Source: Flavobacteriaceae bacterium | GTDB taxonomy: Bacteria > Bacteroidota > Bacteroidia > Flavobacteriales > Weeksellaceae | Direction of reading: 5' to 3' | DNA: 64,000 nucleotides | Assembly: GCA_004359435.1 (NCBI GenBank) | Contig: PTET01000001.1 | Coordinates: forward strand, 134,343-198,342 | Part shown: in pieces, positions 52,272 through 61,726 of the stretch | How the letters are laid out: the number at the start of each line of letters is the position of its first letter | Numbering within the stretch: the stretch's first letter is position 1 | Position numbers and translations under genes: made by a program | The notes under the pieces: generated by a model | Told to the model about the DNA's origin: nothing | The model's input: the letters and a program-made list of their open reading frames with translations, nothing else | The model's database searches: none

Positions 52272-52645
52272 AGATCTTTGGGCTTTTTCTTTTTCTTCTT
52301 CTTTTTTTCTTTGTTTTGTTCAAGTTTGGCTGGTTTGTTGGCATCCAAAATAGACTTTGTTTTTTGGAGAGATTCTGCATTTATCTCTAGGTCTTCTTGC
52401 GTTATTTTTTCAAAAGAAGCGTCTAGGGTGAAACCTTGCTCCATAAGGTCTTTAATCCGAATAATTTTGAACAAGGTTTGGTAAGAATACTGCCTGTTGT
52501 TAGACTTGGAAGCCTTAGCAAAAATGATTTTTTTATCTTCCCAATACCGAAGCTGTCTTCGGGTTACTCCCGTAAACTGCGCAGCCTCCCCTATGCCTAT
52601 GGGGATGTTTTTTATAAAGTGTTTTCTGAAATCTTTTTCTTTCAT
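52268..52645 (-). CDS. MerR-family transcriptional regulator
   Basis: 125 residues. The N-terminal helix-turn-helix and wing are in GIGEAAQFTGVTRRQLRYWEDKKIIFAKA, typical of MerR. A short dimerisation helix follows, then a lysine-rich tail (KKKKKKKKPKDL). There is no cysteine cluster, so it is not a metal sensor. Target unknown; it may control the operon it sits in. It overlaps both DUF2480 and xth by 4 bases. Confidence 0.88.
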   Translation of the reverse strand: MKEKDFRKHFIKNIPIGIGEAAQFTGVTRRQLRYWEDKKIIFAKASKSNNRQYSYQTLFKIIRIKDLMEQGFTLDASFEKITQEDLEINAESLQKTKSILDANKPAKLEQNKEKKKKKKKKPKDL

Positions 52646-53151
52646 TTTGCTTTCTTTTTATACAGTGGAACAGTGCTGCAAGCCTCTCCATACATGATGG
52701 ATCTGGCAACAGGATAGAGCTTTTCTATCAGAAGCAAATAGTTGTTTTGTGGGTCGATTCCCGTATTGCAACCTTTTAGAATAATGGGTTTGTCTTGGTA
52801 AACAGAAAAATCGTGAGCCAAAATGTTAGCGCCAATTAAACTTTCTTCCACGTCTAAGAGACTGCCTACTTTTACACTTTTTGCGACACCCACCAAATAG
52901 GTGCTTACAAGGGCAAAAGCCCATCCTGGAAGTATGGCTTCTGTGCTGCAGTGCAAAGCGACGTGCTTATCTTTAAAAGGCTCGAAAGAAAAGTCCTTTA
53001 ATTGTTCTCGAAACTCTTTTTCTACCAAAAGAATTCCTTGCTTTAACCAAGGAGATATATCTAAGGAAACACGCTCTTCCTTTGGGAGAAAGTCCCTTAG
53101 GTCAAGGGTGATTAAATCGCTCTGAGAAACTTTGTTTACAATGGTGTCCAT
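52642..53151 (-). CDS. DUF2480 family protein
   Basis: 169 residues, usual length for DUF2480. The opening SQSDLITLDLRDFLPKEERV and the later VALHCSTEAILPGWAFALV are the family marks. No known function, no membrane segment. First gene of a DUF2480-merR-xth operon and divergent from lpxB. Confidence 0.85.
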   Translation of the reverse strand: MDTIVNKVSQSDLITLDLRDFLPKEERVSLDISPWLKQGILLVEKEFREQLKDFSFEPFKDKHVALHCSTEAILPGWAFALVSTYLVGVAKSVKVGSLLDVEESLIGANILAHDFSVYQDKPIILKGCNTGIDPQNNYLLLIEKLYPVARSIMYGEACSTVPLYKKKAK

Positions 53152-53207
53152 AACATCAAATGATGGTAAATATACTAATTAGACATCGTTTTTAGTTAAT
53201 TCTAGTG

Positions 53208-53215
53208 TATATTTG
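53208..53215 (+). promoter_or_regulatory. -7 box for lpxB
   Basis: TATATTTG matches TAnnTTTG, 21 bases before the lpxB ATG, in the divergent gap with DUF2480. No -33 TTG at the usual distance. Confidence 0.45.
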
Positions 53216-53236
53216 AAAGAGAAATCTTCACATTAG

Positions 53237-53998
53237 ATGAAATATTACCTGATAGCCGGAGAAGCTTCCGGAGATTTGCATGGCGCCAATTTAATGGGCG
53301 CCCTAAAACAAATAGATCCCTTAGCCACTTTTCGGGTTTGGGGAGGAGATCTAATGGCGGAAAAGGGCGCAGAGCTGGTTTCCCACTACAAAGATCGCTC
53401 TTTTATGGGCTTTTTAGAGGTTGCCAAAAATCTACCTAAAATCTTAGGCTTTTTAAAGTTTTGCAAGGAAGACATTCAAAAGCACAAGCCCGACGTAGTG
53501 GTGTACATAGACAATTCTGGGTTTAATCTTCGTATCGCGCCCTTTGTAAAAAAGCTTGGAATTCCAAGTGTCTACTATATTTCTCCTCAGGTTTGGGCCT
53601 CTAGAAAGGGAAGGGTAAAAACCATTCTAAAAAGCGTGGATAAAATGCTGGTTGAACTTCCTTTTGTCAAAGATTTTTACAAGACATATTCCCCCGATTT
53701 TCCGGTTGAATTTGTGGGAAAAACACATCCCATAGAATACTTTATCGCCAAAAGAATTGTGACTCTAGAATACATCTCTCTTGTTAACCTTATTTGGGGC
53801 GATGAATTGGTCAAAGAACTTATTCAAGATGAGTTTAACCCTCAAAACATTAGCCAAGAACTCAAGAAAATTTTAGAGTCAACCAATGCCGAAAAAATCA
53901 AAGAAAACTACTTTTTGCTTAAACAAAAATTAGGTGGAGAAGGTGCTTCTAAAAGGGCTGCGAAGGCTATTTATTCTTTCCTTGTAGAAAAAAATTGA
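53237..53998 (+). pseudogene. lpxB: Lipid-A-disaccharide synthase, large in-frame deletion
   Basis: Joins UDP-2,3-diacylglucosamine and lipid X in lipid A synthesis. The first 155 residues are typical (KYYLIAGEASGDLHGANLM, DVVVYIDNSGFNLRIAPFV, YYISPQVWASRKGRVKTI, to FPVEFVG), then the sequence jumps at about 53717-53724 to KTHPIEYFIAKRIVTLEYIS, which belongs near residue 280, and continues to the usual end. About 115-120 residues are missing without a frameshift, giving 253 residues against about 370. The lost part includes much of the donor-binding domain, so the product would be inactive. Confidence 0.88.
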
Positions 53999-54072
53999 CG
54001 CCAAAGACCTTACTGTTAAAATTTTGGTCTTCCTAGAAAAATAGGGTAAATTAAGCAGAGAATTTGGCTTGT

Positions 54073-55926
54073 ATGAAAAATCAGCCCATTTTTTCTGTTC
54101 TTCTGGCCTTTGCTTTGGGAATAATTCTAGAGGTAAAATCCCCTGAATTTGAATGCAATACCCTTTGTAGGGCTTTTTTTTCTGGCTTTTTCTTACTTCT
54201 TTTTGTTGTTTTTAATTTTAGAAAAAAGATTCAAATTAATAGCAGACAGATTCTCTCTTTTTTAATTTTATGTCTGTTTGTACTTTGGGGATATGTAAGG
54301 CATTTTTATGCAAACAAACCTTCTTTTGAGGCGAGTTCTGGTGATCTTTTAAAAGTCAAGGTAGAAAAGATACTCTCAGCAGATTTTTACCGCCAAAACA
54401 AGGCTTTTGTTAGGGTTTTAAATCCAAAACAATCCAATTTTGAATCTAGTGCCACAAGAGCCTTGGTTTATTTTGACCAAAAAGTAAATACCGGGGAAAT
54501 TTTTTTGCTCAAGGCCAAGGTATTAGAATTTCCTAAAAACAAAAATCCATATGGGTTTGATTATGGAAAGTATCTCAAAGATCAAGGAATTCATTTCGTG
54601 TTGGAAAGCAAAGCCAGTAAAAAATTAAAAGGTCAAATTGGTATAAGAGGAAAAATTTACCAGTGGTTTGAAAGGGCACAAAATCAGTCAAGTTATACAG
54701 GAGAATCTATAGACTGGATTAAAACCATGTTTTTGGGCGATTCGATGGATTTTTCTGCCCAGCAAACTGAGGCACTTCGTACCTTGGGCCTTTCTCATGT
54801 GGTGGTAGTTTCGGGCTTACATATAGGCATTCTGTATGGTTTTTTCTGGGGAATTTTCAGCCGAATTTTTAACCTAAAAAAGAATAAAGTAGAAGTTTTG
54901 TCTTTTTTGATGGTTTTGCTCTATGTTCTGCTTTTAGAACCCACAGCTTCTGTGCTTCGGGCGGTTTTGTTCTTGGCCCTGTATATTCTCTCTAGAATAC
55001 TTAAAAGACCACAACCTTTTGAACATGTGCTTTATCTCACGGCTCTTTTATGCCTGATTTGGAATCCCAAGTTTTTGTTTCAACTGAGCTTTCAACTTAG
55101 TTTTGCGGCTGTATTTTTTATTGGTTGGCTCAATCCTTTGTGGTATAATGTTTTTGCAAAGTTTAAATACAAAGACAGCCTTTGGTTTGGTGCGATGGCT
55201 ACTTCTTTTAATGCAAATTTGGGGGTTAGCGGCATTATTTTGTATTATTTTGGAAATTTCCAGATTTATTCGGTGCTTGTCAACACTTTATTGACCCCTA
55301 TATTTTCTGTACTTACCGTGGTATATTTTTTAAGTGGGAGTTTGCTTTTGATGGGTATTGATCTCTCTTTTGTTGTAAATCCGCTTTCGGGATTTTTAGA
55401 AAATGCCTTGACTTTCTTAGAAAATGCTTTAAAACATGGATTTTCGACAGGAATGTACTTTTCCTTGTTTGAGGTTTTTCTGTATTATGCCTTTTTGTTG
55501 GCTTTGGGATTAGGCCTTAAGAAAAATTTAAAGATCCCTGTTTTGTCTTTGCTCATTTTATTGTTTGTATACCAGCTAAACGGAATAATTCAGGGGCAAA
55601 AAAGTGAAAAAAAACATGAAGTCTGGGTTTTTTATAGCCCACGGGGACTTCTTTTGACCCAAAGAAATCAAAACAAAGCCACCGTTTATTTTACAGATGA
55701 GGTTGAGATCGAGAAAATAAAGACTCAATTTCTAGATAAATGGATCAAAAGGGAAAAAGTGAATAGGGTTCGATTTACAATGCTTCCAAAGCTTGATCAT
55801 TACCAATTTGGAGCCTTGGATATAAAAAAAGACACCTCTTGTAAGTGGCAAATTTCTTCTGCCCAGCAAAAATATATCTGGTGCCTAAAAGAAAAAGGTG
55901 CTTATCATTTGAAAATCACTCCTTGA
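54073..55926 (+). CDS. comEC: ComEC/Rec2-family DNA uptake channel protein
   Basis: 617 residues, with an N-terminal OB-like domain and a competence membrane core: the signature is LRTLGLSHVVVVSGLHIGIL, then LLEPTASVLRAVLFLALYI and FQLSFQLSFAAVFFIGWLNP. About eleven spans. The metallo-beta-lactamase domain that follows in Gram-positive ComEC is absent; the last 110 residues are different. The ATG at 54073 is preferred over the TTG at 54064. Imports single-stranded DNA in natural transformation. It converges on the thioredoxin gene with 22 bases of overlap. Confidence 0.85.
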   Translation: MKNQPIFSVLLAFALGIILEVKSPEFECNTLCRAFFSGFFLLLFVVFNFRKKIQINSRQILSFLILCLFVLWGYVRHFYANKPSFEASSGDLLKVKVEKILSADFYRQNKAFVRVLNPKQSNFESSATRALVYFDQKVNTGEIFLLKAKVLEFPKNKNPYGFDYGKYLKDQGIHFVLESKASKKLKGQIGIRGKIYQWFERAQNQSSYTGESIDWIKTMFLGDSMDFSAQQTEALRTLGLSHVVVVSGLHIGILYGFFWGIFSRIFNLKKNKVEVLSFLMVLLYVLLLEPTASVLRAVLFLALYILSRILKRPQPFEHVLYLTALLCLIWNPKFLFQLSFQLSFAAVFFIGWLNPLWYNVFAKFKYKDSLWFGAMATSFNANLGVSGIILYYFGNFQIYSVLVNTLLTPIFSVLTVVYFLSGSLLLMGIDLSFVVNPLSGFLENALTFLENALKHGFSTGMYFSLFEVFLYYAFLLALGLGLKKNLKIPVLSLLILLFVYQLNGIIQGQKSEKKHEVWVFYSPRGLLLTQRNQNKATVYFTDEVEIEKIKTQFLDKWIKREKVNRVRFTMLPKLDHYQFGALDIKKDTSCKWQISSAQQKYIWCLKEKGAYHLKITP

Positions 55927-56387
55927 CGCAAAAACTCAAGAAAACTTACGCTGCTTTGGTACCCTCTAAGTATGTTGCCAATTTTTTTGGTGTTAGACAA
56001 AATAACGTAAGAAGGATATGACATCTTTTTTTGCAAAAACACATAAGCAAAGGCATTGATTCCGCCTGTGCCACTTGGAATAAATTTGTATCTATATCCG
56101 TTGAATATGGCAGGGGTTTCTTGTTCTGCATTAAATTTTACGGCAATATAGTTTTTGTTGATTTCAGCAATTACCTCTGGGTTTTTGAAAGTGGTTTGGT
56201 CCATTTTCTTGCAGTATCCACACCAATTGGTGTAAAAATCGATAAGAATCTTTTTGCTTTTGTCTTTTTCAAGCATTTTTTCGGCTTGTTCAATGGTTAC
56301 CCAGTTGATTTCTTGGGCAGAAACAAAGCCAGAGAAAAGAAGGGCGAAAAAGAAAAGATAATTTTTTATGGGGGCAAAAAGTTTCAT
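55905..56387 (-). CDS. Periplasmic thioredoxin-fold protein
   Basis: 160 residues from the ATG at 56387; the first ATG (56513) would run upstream without a signal. A signal peptide (FAPIKNYLFFFALLFSGFVSAQ) is followed by INWVTIEQAEKML and the redox motif NWCGYCKKMDQTTF (CGYC). This resembles the thioredoxin-like proteins of Bacteroidota that act in the periplasm, perhaps as a thiol reductase. The POT gene is 50 bases upstream. Confidence 0.8.
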   Translation of the reverse strand: MKLFAPIKNYLFFFALLFSGFVSAQEINWVTIEQAEKMLEKDKSKKILIDFYTNWCGYCKKMDQTTFKNPEVIAEINKNYIAVKFNAEQETPAIFNGYRYKFIPSGTGGINAFAYVFLQKKMSYPSYVILSNTKKIGNILRGYQSSVSFLEFLRQGVIFK

Positions 56388-56436
56388 AAGGTTTGTTCTT
56401 GGTAGATATATGTCTAAGGCAAGATTTGTGCCAAAA

Positions 56437-57993
56437 TTAGTGTAGGTTGGTATTGGCGCTTTGAACAATGGTTTTTTCTTTGAAAAAATAAGCCACGGGT
56501 ATAAAAAGTACAAAGGCAGCCAACATCAGCAGACCAAAAAAGTCAAAATAGGCCTTTCCGCTGAGTTTGGCACTGTAAATTTGAGCTCCTTGCGTTAGAA
56601 CTCCTTGAATTCCAGCAATGGGTTTTCCTGTTGTGATGCCTTGAAGTTGGATGTTGTTTTTATTTACGCCAGAGATAAGGTAGGTACCTTTAAAATCCTC
56701 TCCATTTTTGTCTTTTAGTCCGATGGATTCTCGAATCTCTATCTTTTCTCCTACTGCAAAAGTTTTGTTTTTTACCTCAAGAGAAGTTGCCTTATCACCA
56801 GCCAAACCTACTACTTCTGTGGGCGACACAATGGCATGGTTTACCCCTGTGGTAATAAGGTTCCCTAACGAGTGAGAGAGCAAATACAGCCCCATGATGA
56901 TAGATTTAAGTGATACAGGTGCTTGTTTGTATGAAATCTCAAGGGCGGTAATGTTCACCAGCACTTCAGCGATGGTAATGATTAAAAAAGCCCAAAAATG
57001 CCAAGAGATACTTACGGTTTCACCCTGTAAAAGCTTTTGTTCTACAATACCGAGCAAAAAGAAAGAAAAGGCAGCGATAAACATCCCTGTTGCAATTTTC
57101 CAAAGCGATTTGATTGTAGTGAATCTCTCGATAAAAGGGTAAACCAAAAAGGAAAAAATAGGCACCAAAGTAAGTACCATTACAGGGTTGATGGACTGAA
57201 TTTGAGAGGGTAAAACTTCCCACTTCCAGCTTAGAAATTCTATGGTTTTATCCATTCCAAAATGATTGGCCTGAATAATCCAAGTGCTGGAGGTTTGCTC
57301 GTAAAGCGCTGAAAACACAGAGATAAACAAATAAACTACCAAAAGTTTTCCGATGGTTTTTAGGGTTTCAGGATTTTTTAAATCTTTTAGTATTTGGTCT
57401 TTGTCTGGCTCAATGGACACATATTTTTTGTTTCCTAGCCAAAAAACTAGAGTAGCAAGCAGCATCAAGGCACCTGGGATTCCAAAGGCGATTTGCGGAC
57501 CGAATTTCTCCAGCAAAATGGGCGTTAGAATGGTAGAAACAAAGGCGCCGAGGTTTACAGCCAAATAAAACCAGTTGAAAATTCGATCTAGTAAATTTTG
57601 GTTAGAATCATCAAACTGATCTCCCACGTGGGCAGATACACAGGGTTTAATTCCACCACTTCCAAGGGCAATAAGTCCCAAACCTACCATCATTCCAGTT
57701 TTGTTTTCAATCAGAGACATCACCAAATGCCCTAGGGTATAAACCACCGAAAGACTGATGATGGTTTTGTATTTTCCAAGAAAAAAGTCTGACAAAAATG
57801 CCCCGAGAATAGGAAAAAGATAGACGCCTGCCCCAAATTTATGTATAAGTTCTACAGATTCTCCCTCGCCCATCAAAAGGTGCTGGGTCATAAAAGTCAT
57901 CAAAATGGCCTTCATGCCATAGTAAGAAAATCTTTCGGCTAGCTCGTTGCCGATGATATATGGGATTCCCCCAGGGTAGGTGCTAGTTTTCAT
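56437..57993 (-). CDS. POT-family peptide transporter
   Basis: Proton-coupled oligopeptide transporter, 518 residues with about fourteen spans. The signature ELAERFSYYGMKAILM and the second motif FNWFYLAVNLGAFVSTILTP are clear. There is a large periplasmic or cytoplasmic insertion (about 395-470, GLAGDKATSLEVKNKTFAVG ...), typical of Bacteroidota members. Substrate: di- and tripeptides by homology. No neighbour in a shared operon is apparent. Confidence 0.9.
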   Translation of the reverse strand: MKTSTYPGGIPYIIGNELAERFSYYGMKAILMTFMTQHLLMGEGESVELIHKFGAGVYLFPILGAFLSDFFLGKYKTIISLSVVYTLGHLVMSLIENKTGMMVGLGLIALGSGGIKPCVSAHVGDQFDDSNQNLLDRIFNWFYLAVNLGAFVSTILTPILLEKFGPQIAFGIPGALMLLATLVFWLGNKKYVSIEPDKDQILKDLKNPETLKTIGKLLVVYLFISVFSALYEQTSSTWIIQANHFGMDKTIEFLSWKWEVLPSQIQSINPVMVLTLVPIFSFLVYPFIERFTTIKSLWKIATGMFIAAFSFFLLGIVEQKLLQGETVSISWHFWAFLIITIAEVLVNITALEISYKQAPVSLKSIIMGLYLLSHSLGNLITTGVNHAIVSPTEVVGLAGDKATSLEVKNKTFAVGEKIEIRESIGLKDKNGEDFKGTYLISGVNKNNIQLQGITTGKPIAGIQGVLTQGAQIYSAKLSGKAYFDFFGLLMLAAFVLFIPVAYFFKEKTIVQSANTNLH

Positions 57994-58095
57994 AGGGCTA
58001 AAAATAGGAAAAAATTATTTCGATTTTTCCCAAAATACTTCATTTGTACAAAATTTCAATGAAACAAATCTAGGGCTATAAAAGCCAGAAATCCC

Positions 58096-58103
58096 TAACT
58101 TTG
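58096..58103 (+). promoter_or_regulatory. -7 box for mvaA
   Basis: TAACTTTG matches TAnnTTTG, 22 bases before the ATG at 58126. No clear -33 TTG. Confidence 0.45.
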
Positions 58104-58125
58104 GACAAACAAAAAATATGAAACC

Positions 58126-59448
58126 ATGAAGCCTGTGGAAGGATTTTCAAAAAAAAGCAAAGAACAGAAAATAGCTTGGCTATTGGAAACGTATTTACAA
58201 AGTTCTCCCCAAGACAAGAAGGTACTAGATCAGTATTTAAATCAAGACGATAATATTCAGAAGCTGCACGAAGAATTTTCAGAAAACACCCTGACCAATT
58301 TTTACATTCCCTTTGGCATTGCTCCTAACTTTTTAATCAACCAAAAATTATATGCCATTCCAATGGCCATAGAAGAAAGCTCTGTGGTAGCGGCTGCTTG
58401 TAAATCGGCCAAGTTTTGGTTAGACAAAGGCGGATTTAAAACCAAAGTACTCTCGGTTGTCAAAGTAGGGCAAGTGCATTTCACATTTAAGGGAGAGGTG
58501 CCGAAGCTCCAAGAATTCTTTAGATCTTATCTTTATTCAAAGCTTTTTGAAGACACCCAATCTATTACAGAAAACATGCAAAACAGAGGTGGTGGGATAA
58601 TCAACATAGAACTGAAAGACAAAACCGCTGATTTGGAAGATTATTTCCAGCTTTACTGCGAATTTGAGACCGTAGATTCTATGGGGGCGAATTTTATCAA
58701 TTCTTGCTTGGAGCAATTCTCCAAAACCCTAGAGCGTGAAATTCAAGGGTCAGATCTTTTCTCAAAACAAGAAAAAGAAAGTCTAACCACCATTATGTGT
58801 ATACTTTCTAATTACACCCCAGAGTGTATTGTAAGAGCCTCTGTAAAGTGCGAAATCTCTCAACTCTCTTCCGACCCTAAAGACGCTGAGCTATTTGCCT
58901 ACAAATTTAAACAGGCAGTAGAAATCGCCAATGTAGAGCCTTACAGAGCCATTACCCATAACAAAGGCATCATGAATGGGGTAGATGCGGTGGTTATAGC
59001 CACTGGAAACGATTTTAGAGCCACCGAGGCTTGCGCCCATGGTTATGCCAGCAGATCTGGCAAATACAAAAGTTTAACCCATTGTAGCATTGAAGACAAT
59101 CAGTTTGAGTTTTGGATTGATTTGCCTATTTCCATCGGAACGGTAGGAGGTTTAACTCAGCTTCATCCGCTGGCCAAATTGTCGATGAAAATACTTCAAA
59201 ATCCAACGGCTAGAGAATTGATGGAAATAATTGCCGTGGCAGGTTTGGCTCAAAACTTTGCGGCGCTTCAATCATTGGTTACAAGCGGCATTCAGAAAGG
59301 ACACATGAAGATGCATTTGCTGAACATCTTAAATTCTTTCGGGGCAAACGAAAAAGAAAAAGAATATTTTATAGATTTCTTTAAAGACAAAACCGTGAGC
59401 TATCATTTGGTAGAGGAAGAACTATCAAAGCTCAGAGAAAAAGCTTAG
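58126..59448 (+). CDS. mvaA: Hydroxymethylglutaryl-CoA reductase, class II (degradative type)
   Basis: Reduces HMG-CoA to mevalonate or works in reverse; in flavobacteria it feeds isoprenoid synthesis. 440 residues. Class II marks are GGGIINIELKDK, MGANFINSCLEQFSK, and GIMNGVDAVVIATGNDFRATEACAHGYASRSGKYKSLTH, with LPISIGTVGGLTQLHPLAKL. The catalytic histidine region is near the C-terminal ENAFA-like stretch. It converges on the flavoprotein gene with a 4-base overlap. Confidence 0.9.
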   Translation: MKPVEGFSKKSKEQKIAWLLETYLQSSPQDKKVLDQYLNQDDNIQKLHEEFSENTLTNFYIPFGIAPNFLINQKLYAIPMAIEESSVVAAACKSAKFWLDKGGFKTKVLSVVKVGQVHFTFKGEVPKLQEFFRSYLYSKLFEDTQSITENMQNRGGGIINIELKDKTADLEDYFQLYCEFETVDSMGANFINSCLEQFSKTLEREIQGSDLFSKQEKESLTTIMCILSNYTPECIVRASVKCEISQLSSDPKDAELFAYKFKQAVEIANVEPYRAITHNKGIMNGVDAVVIATGNDFRATEACAHGYASRSGKYKSLTHCSIEDNQFEFWIDLPISIGTVGGLTQLHPLAKLSMKILQNPTARELMEIIAVAGLAQNFAALQSLVTSGIQKGHMKMHLLNILNSFGANEKEKEYFIDFFKDKTVSYHLVEEELSKLREKA

Positions 59449-60686
59449 GTTCTGTTTTCCTGTTTTAAAATCTCCATAAGATGCCCACTTGCAAGGTAGG
59501 CACCGCTCCATGCAGCCTGAAAATTAAAACCGCCCGTTAGCGCGTCTATGTCTATAATTTCTCCAGCAAAATACATATTGGGATATAACTTGCTTTGCAT
59601 GGTCTTAAAGTTGATTTCTTTCTTTTCTACCCCGCCACAGGTAACAAATTCATCTTTGAAGGTGCTTTTGCCGTCAATTTGAAATTTTCCATGGCATAGT
59701 TTGTCGCAAATGATTTGAATTTTCTCTTTGGAAAGATCAGAATAGTTGAGGTTTTCGGGAATTTTTAGCTCTTGTAAAATTCCAACCCAAAATCTTTTGG
59801 GCATTGGGGTGATGCTATGTGCATAGACCGATTTTTTTGGATCAGATTTCTTTTTTTCTTCAAAAAGGGCAGTCAAATCTTCTTTATCGATGTTTAGAAA
59901 ATTCACCTCTAGGGTGAAATTGTATTGGATTTGGGCCAGAGATCTTGCGCCAAAAGAAGAAAGCTTTAAGATTCCCGGTCCAGAAAATCCCCAGTGGGTA
60001 AAAAGAAGCGCTCCTGTTTGTTCTAATTTTAAGGAAGGAATGGTCACTGAGGCGTTTTCAAAACTTATCCCCATCAGCGAGCGAACAAATTTATCTTGGC
60101 AAACAAAGGTGAAAAGCGATGCAGTAGCAGGAACCATTTTGTGGCCTAATTTTTCTAATACGCCATAAAAGCTAGGAGTTCCACCGGTACACACAAAGAG
60201 ATAATCGAACCAAAATTTTTTCTCACCACAAAGAACCCAAAATCCATTTTCTTCTGGAAGAATTTCTTCGGCCTTTGTTTGGGTTAGAAGGGTGGATTTG
60301 GAGGCACTTTTTAAAAGGGCATCAACAATGCTTTGGGAAGAATCGCTTTTGGGGAAAATTCGTCCATCTTCCTCTGTTTTGAGAGGCACGCCTTTTTCTT
60401 CGAACCAGCTCATGGCATCTTGAGGTTGAAAAGTATGAAAAACACTCAGGAGTTCTTTGTTTCCACGAGGGTAATTTTCTACGAGTTTTTTGGGATCGAA
60501 TTCTCCATGGGTTAAATTGCATCTTCCTCCCCCAGAAATTTTCACCTTTTGCAAGGGCTTGCTAGATTTTTCAAGCAAAACAACCTCAGCATTTTCAAGG
60601 TCGTTGAGCCGAGCGGCAACAAAGTATCCAGCGGCACCTGCACCTAAGATTCCAATGCGTTTTGGGTTTGGTATTTTTGTGGACAT
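59445..60686 (-). CDS. HI0933-family FAD-dependent oxidoreductase (YhiN-like)
   Basis: 413 residues, near-usual length. The dinucleotide fold is IGILGAGAAGYFVAARLNDL, followed by KVKISGGGRCNLTHGEFDP and, near the end, ALTGGFNFQAAWSGAYLASG. The substrate of this family is not established. It is on the minus strand, diverging from bioB. Confidence 0.85.
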   Translation of the reverse strand: MSTKIPNPKRIGILGAGAAGYFVAARLNDLENAEVVLLEKSSKPLQKVKISGGGRCNLTHGEFDPKKLVENYPRGNKELLSVFHTFQPQDAMSWFEEKGVPLKTEEDGRIFPKSDSSQSIVDALLKSASKSTLLTQTKAEEILPEENGFWVLCGEKKFWFDYLFVCTGGTPSFYGVLEKLGHKMVPATASLFTFVCQDKFVRSLMGISFENASVTIPSLKLEQTGALLFTHWGFSGPGILKLSSFGARSLAQIQYNFTLEVNFLNIDKEDLTALFEEKKKSDPKKSVYAHSITPMPKRFWVGILQELKIPENLNYSDLSKEKIQIICDKLCHGKFQIDGKSTFKDEFVTCGGVEKKEINFKTMQSKLYPNMYFAGEIIDIDALTGGFNFQAAWSGAYLASGHLMEILKQENRT

Positions 60687-60709
60687 GCTTTTGCTTTTTG
60701 CTATCTTTG
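60677..60709 (+). promoter_or_regulatory. bioB promoter
   Basis: TATCTTTG (60702-60709) matches TAnnTTTG and a TTG (60677-60679) lies 22 bases upstream. The ATG is 18 bases after the -7 box. The -33 element is inside the coding start of the divergent gene. Confidence 0.5.
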
Positions 60710-60727
60710 TAAACTTAAGACAAGTCT

Positions 60728-61726
60728 ATGTTAAGTCAAAATATTCAGCCAACCAATCAAGAAAATAAATCTTACGATTTACAAGAAATTTTAGATTTGT
60801 ACCATCTCCCACTGATGGAACTTGTTTTTAAAGCAGCCACGGTGCACAGAGATCATCATGATCCCAATAAGGTTCAAATTAGCTCGTTAATTTCTATCAA
60901 AACTGGGGGTTGCGCTGAGGATTGTGGTTATTGTCCCCAAGCGGCAAGATACCATACAGGGGTAAAGGGAAATGATCTGATGAGTCTAGAAGAAGTAGAG
61001 CAAATGGCAGAAAACGCCAAACAGGCTGGATCTTCTAGGGTTTGTCTTGGTGCTGCTTGGCGAAATGTGAAAGATGGTCCAGAGTTTGATAATGTGCTTG
61101 AGATGGTTAGAAGCCTCACCAAAAAGAACATGGAAGTTTGCTGTACCTTGGGTATGATTACCGAAAACCAAGCCAAAAGACTAGAAGAAGCAGGTCTTTA
61201 CGCCTACAATCATAACATAGATACCTCATCGGACTACTACAAAGAAATTATCTCTACAAGAGCCTTTGAAGATAGAATAGAGACCATTGGAAACGTCAGA
61301 AAAACATCCATCACCCTTTGTTCGGGTGGAATTATCGGCATGGGAGAAACCATAGAAGACAGATGCGCTATGCTCAAAGTTTTGGCAAACATGACTCCTC
61401 AACCTGAATCTGTTCCCATCAATGCGCTGGTTGCTGTTGAAGGAACACCCATGGAAGACATGGAGCCAGTTTCGATATTTGAGATGATAAGAACCATTGC
61501 CACAGCCAGAATTATCCTTCCCAACACTCAGGTTAGGCTTTCGGCAGGAAGAAACCAAATGAGCCCAGAAGGACAAGCTTTATGTTTTATGGCGGGAGCA
61601 AATTCTATCTTCTCAGGAGACAAACTTCTAACCACGCCTAATCCTTTGGCTAGTGAAGATGCAAAGCTTTTTAGGGAACTAGGTCTTAAACCCCAAGCAC
61701 AAAATACTGAAAGGCACAGCCGCTAA
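60728..61726 (+). CDS. bioB: Biotin synthase
   Basis: Radical SAM enzyme that inserts sulfur into dethiobiotin. 332 residues. The cluster motif is GGCAEDCGYCPQAARYHTG (CX3CX2C), with the second cluster ligands in VCCTLGMIT and the end SAGRNQMSPEGQALCFMAGAN. It stops soon after GLKPQAQNTERHSR, without the tail of some homologues. Its end overlaps the convergent 61.7 kb ORF by 41 bases. It may also depend on SufE. Confidence 0.93.
   Translation: MLSQNIQPTNQENKSYDLQEILDLYHLPLMELVFKAATVHRDHHDPNKVQISSLISIKTGGCAEDCGYCPQAARYHTGVKGNDLMSLEEVEQMAENAKQAGSSRVCLGAAWRNVKDGPEFDNVLEMVRSLTKKNMEVCCTLGMITENQAKRLEEAGLYAYNHNIDTSSDYYKEIISTRAFEDRIETIGNVRKTSITLCSGGIIGMGETIEDRCAMLKVLANMTPQPESVPINALVAVEGTPMEDMEPVSIFEMIRTIATARIILPNTQVRLSAGRNQMSPEGQALCFMAGANSIFSGDKLLTTPNPLASEDAKLFRELGLKPQAQNTERHSR

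Noticed and set aside
52278-52484. Hydrophobic plus-strand ORF (FFFFFFFFS)
   Set aside because: It is the antisense reading of the MerR lysine-rich tail.
57623-57637. CCCACGTGGG palindrome as a parS site
   Set aside because: No flanking TT/AA arms and it is inside the POT transporter coding sequence.
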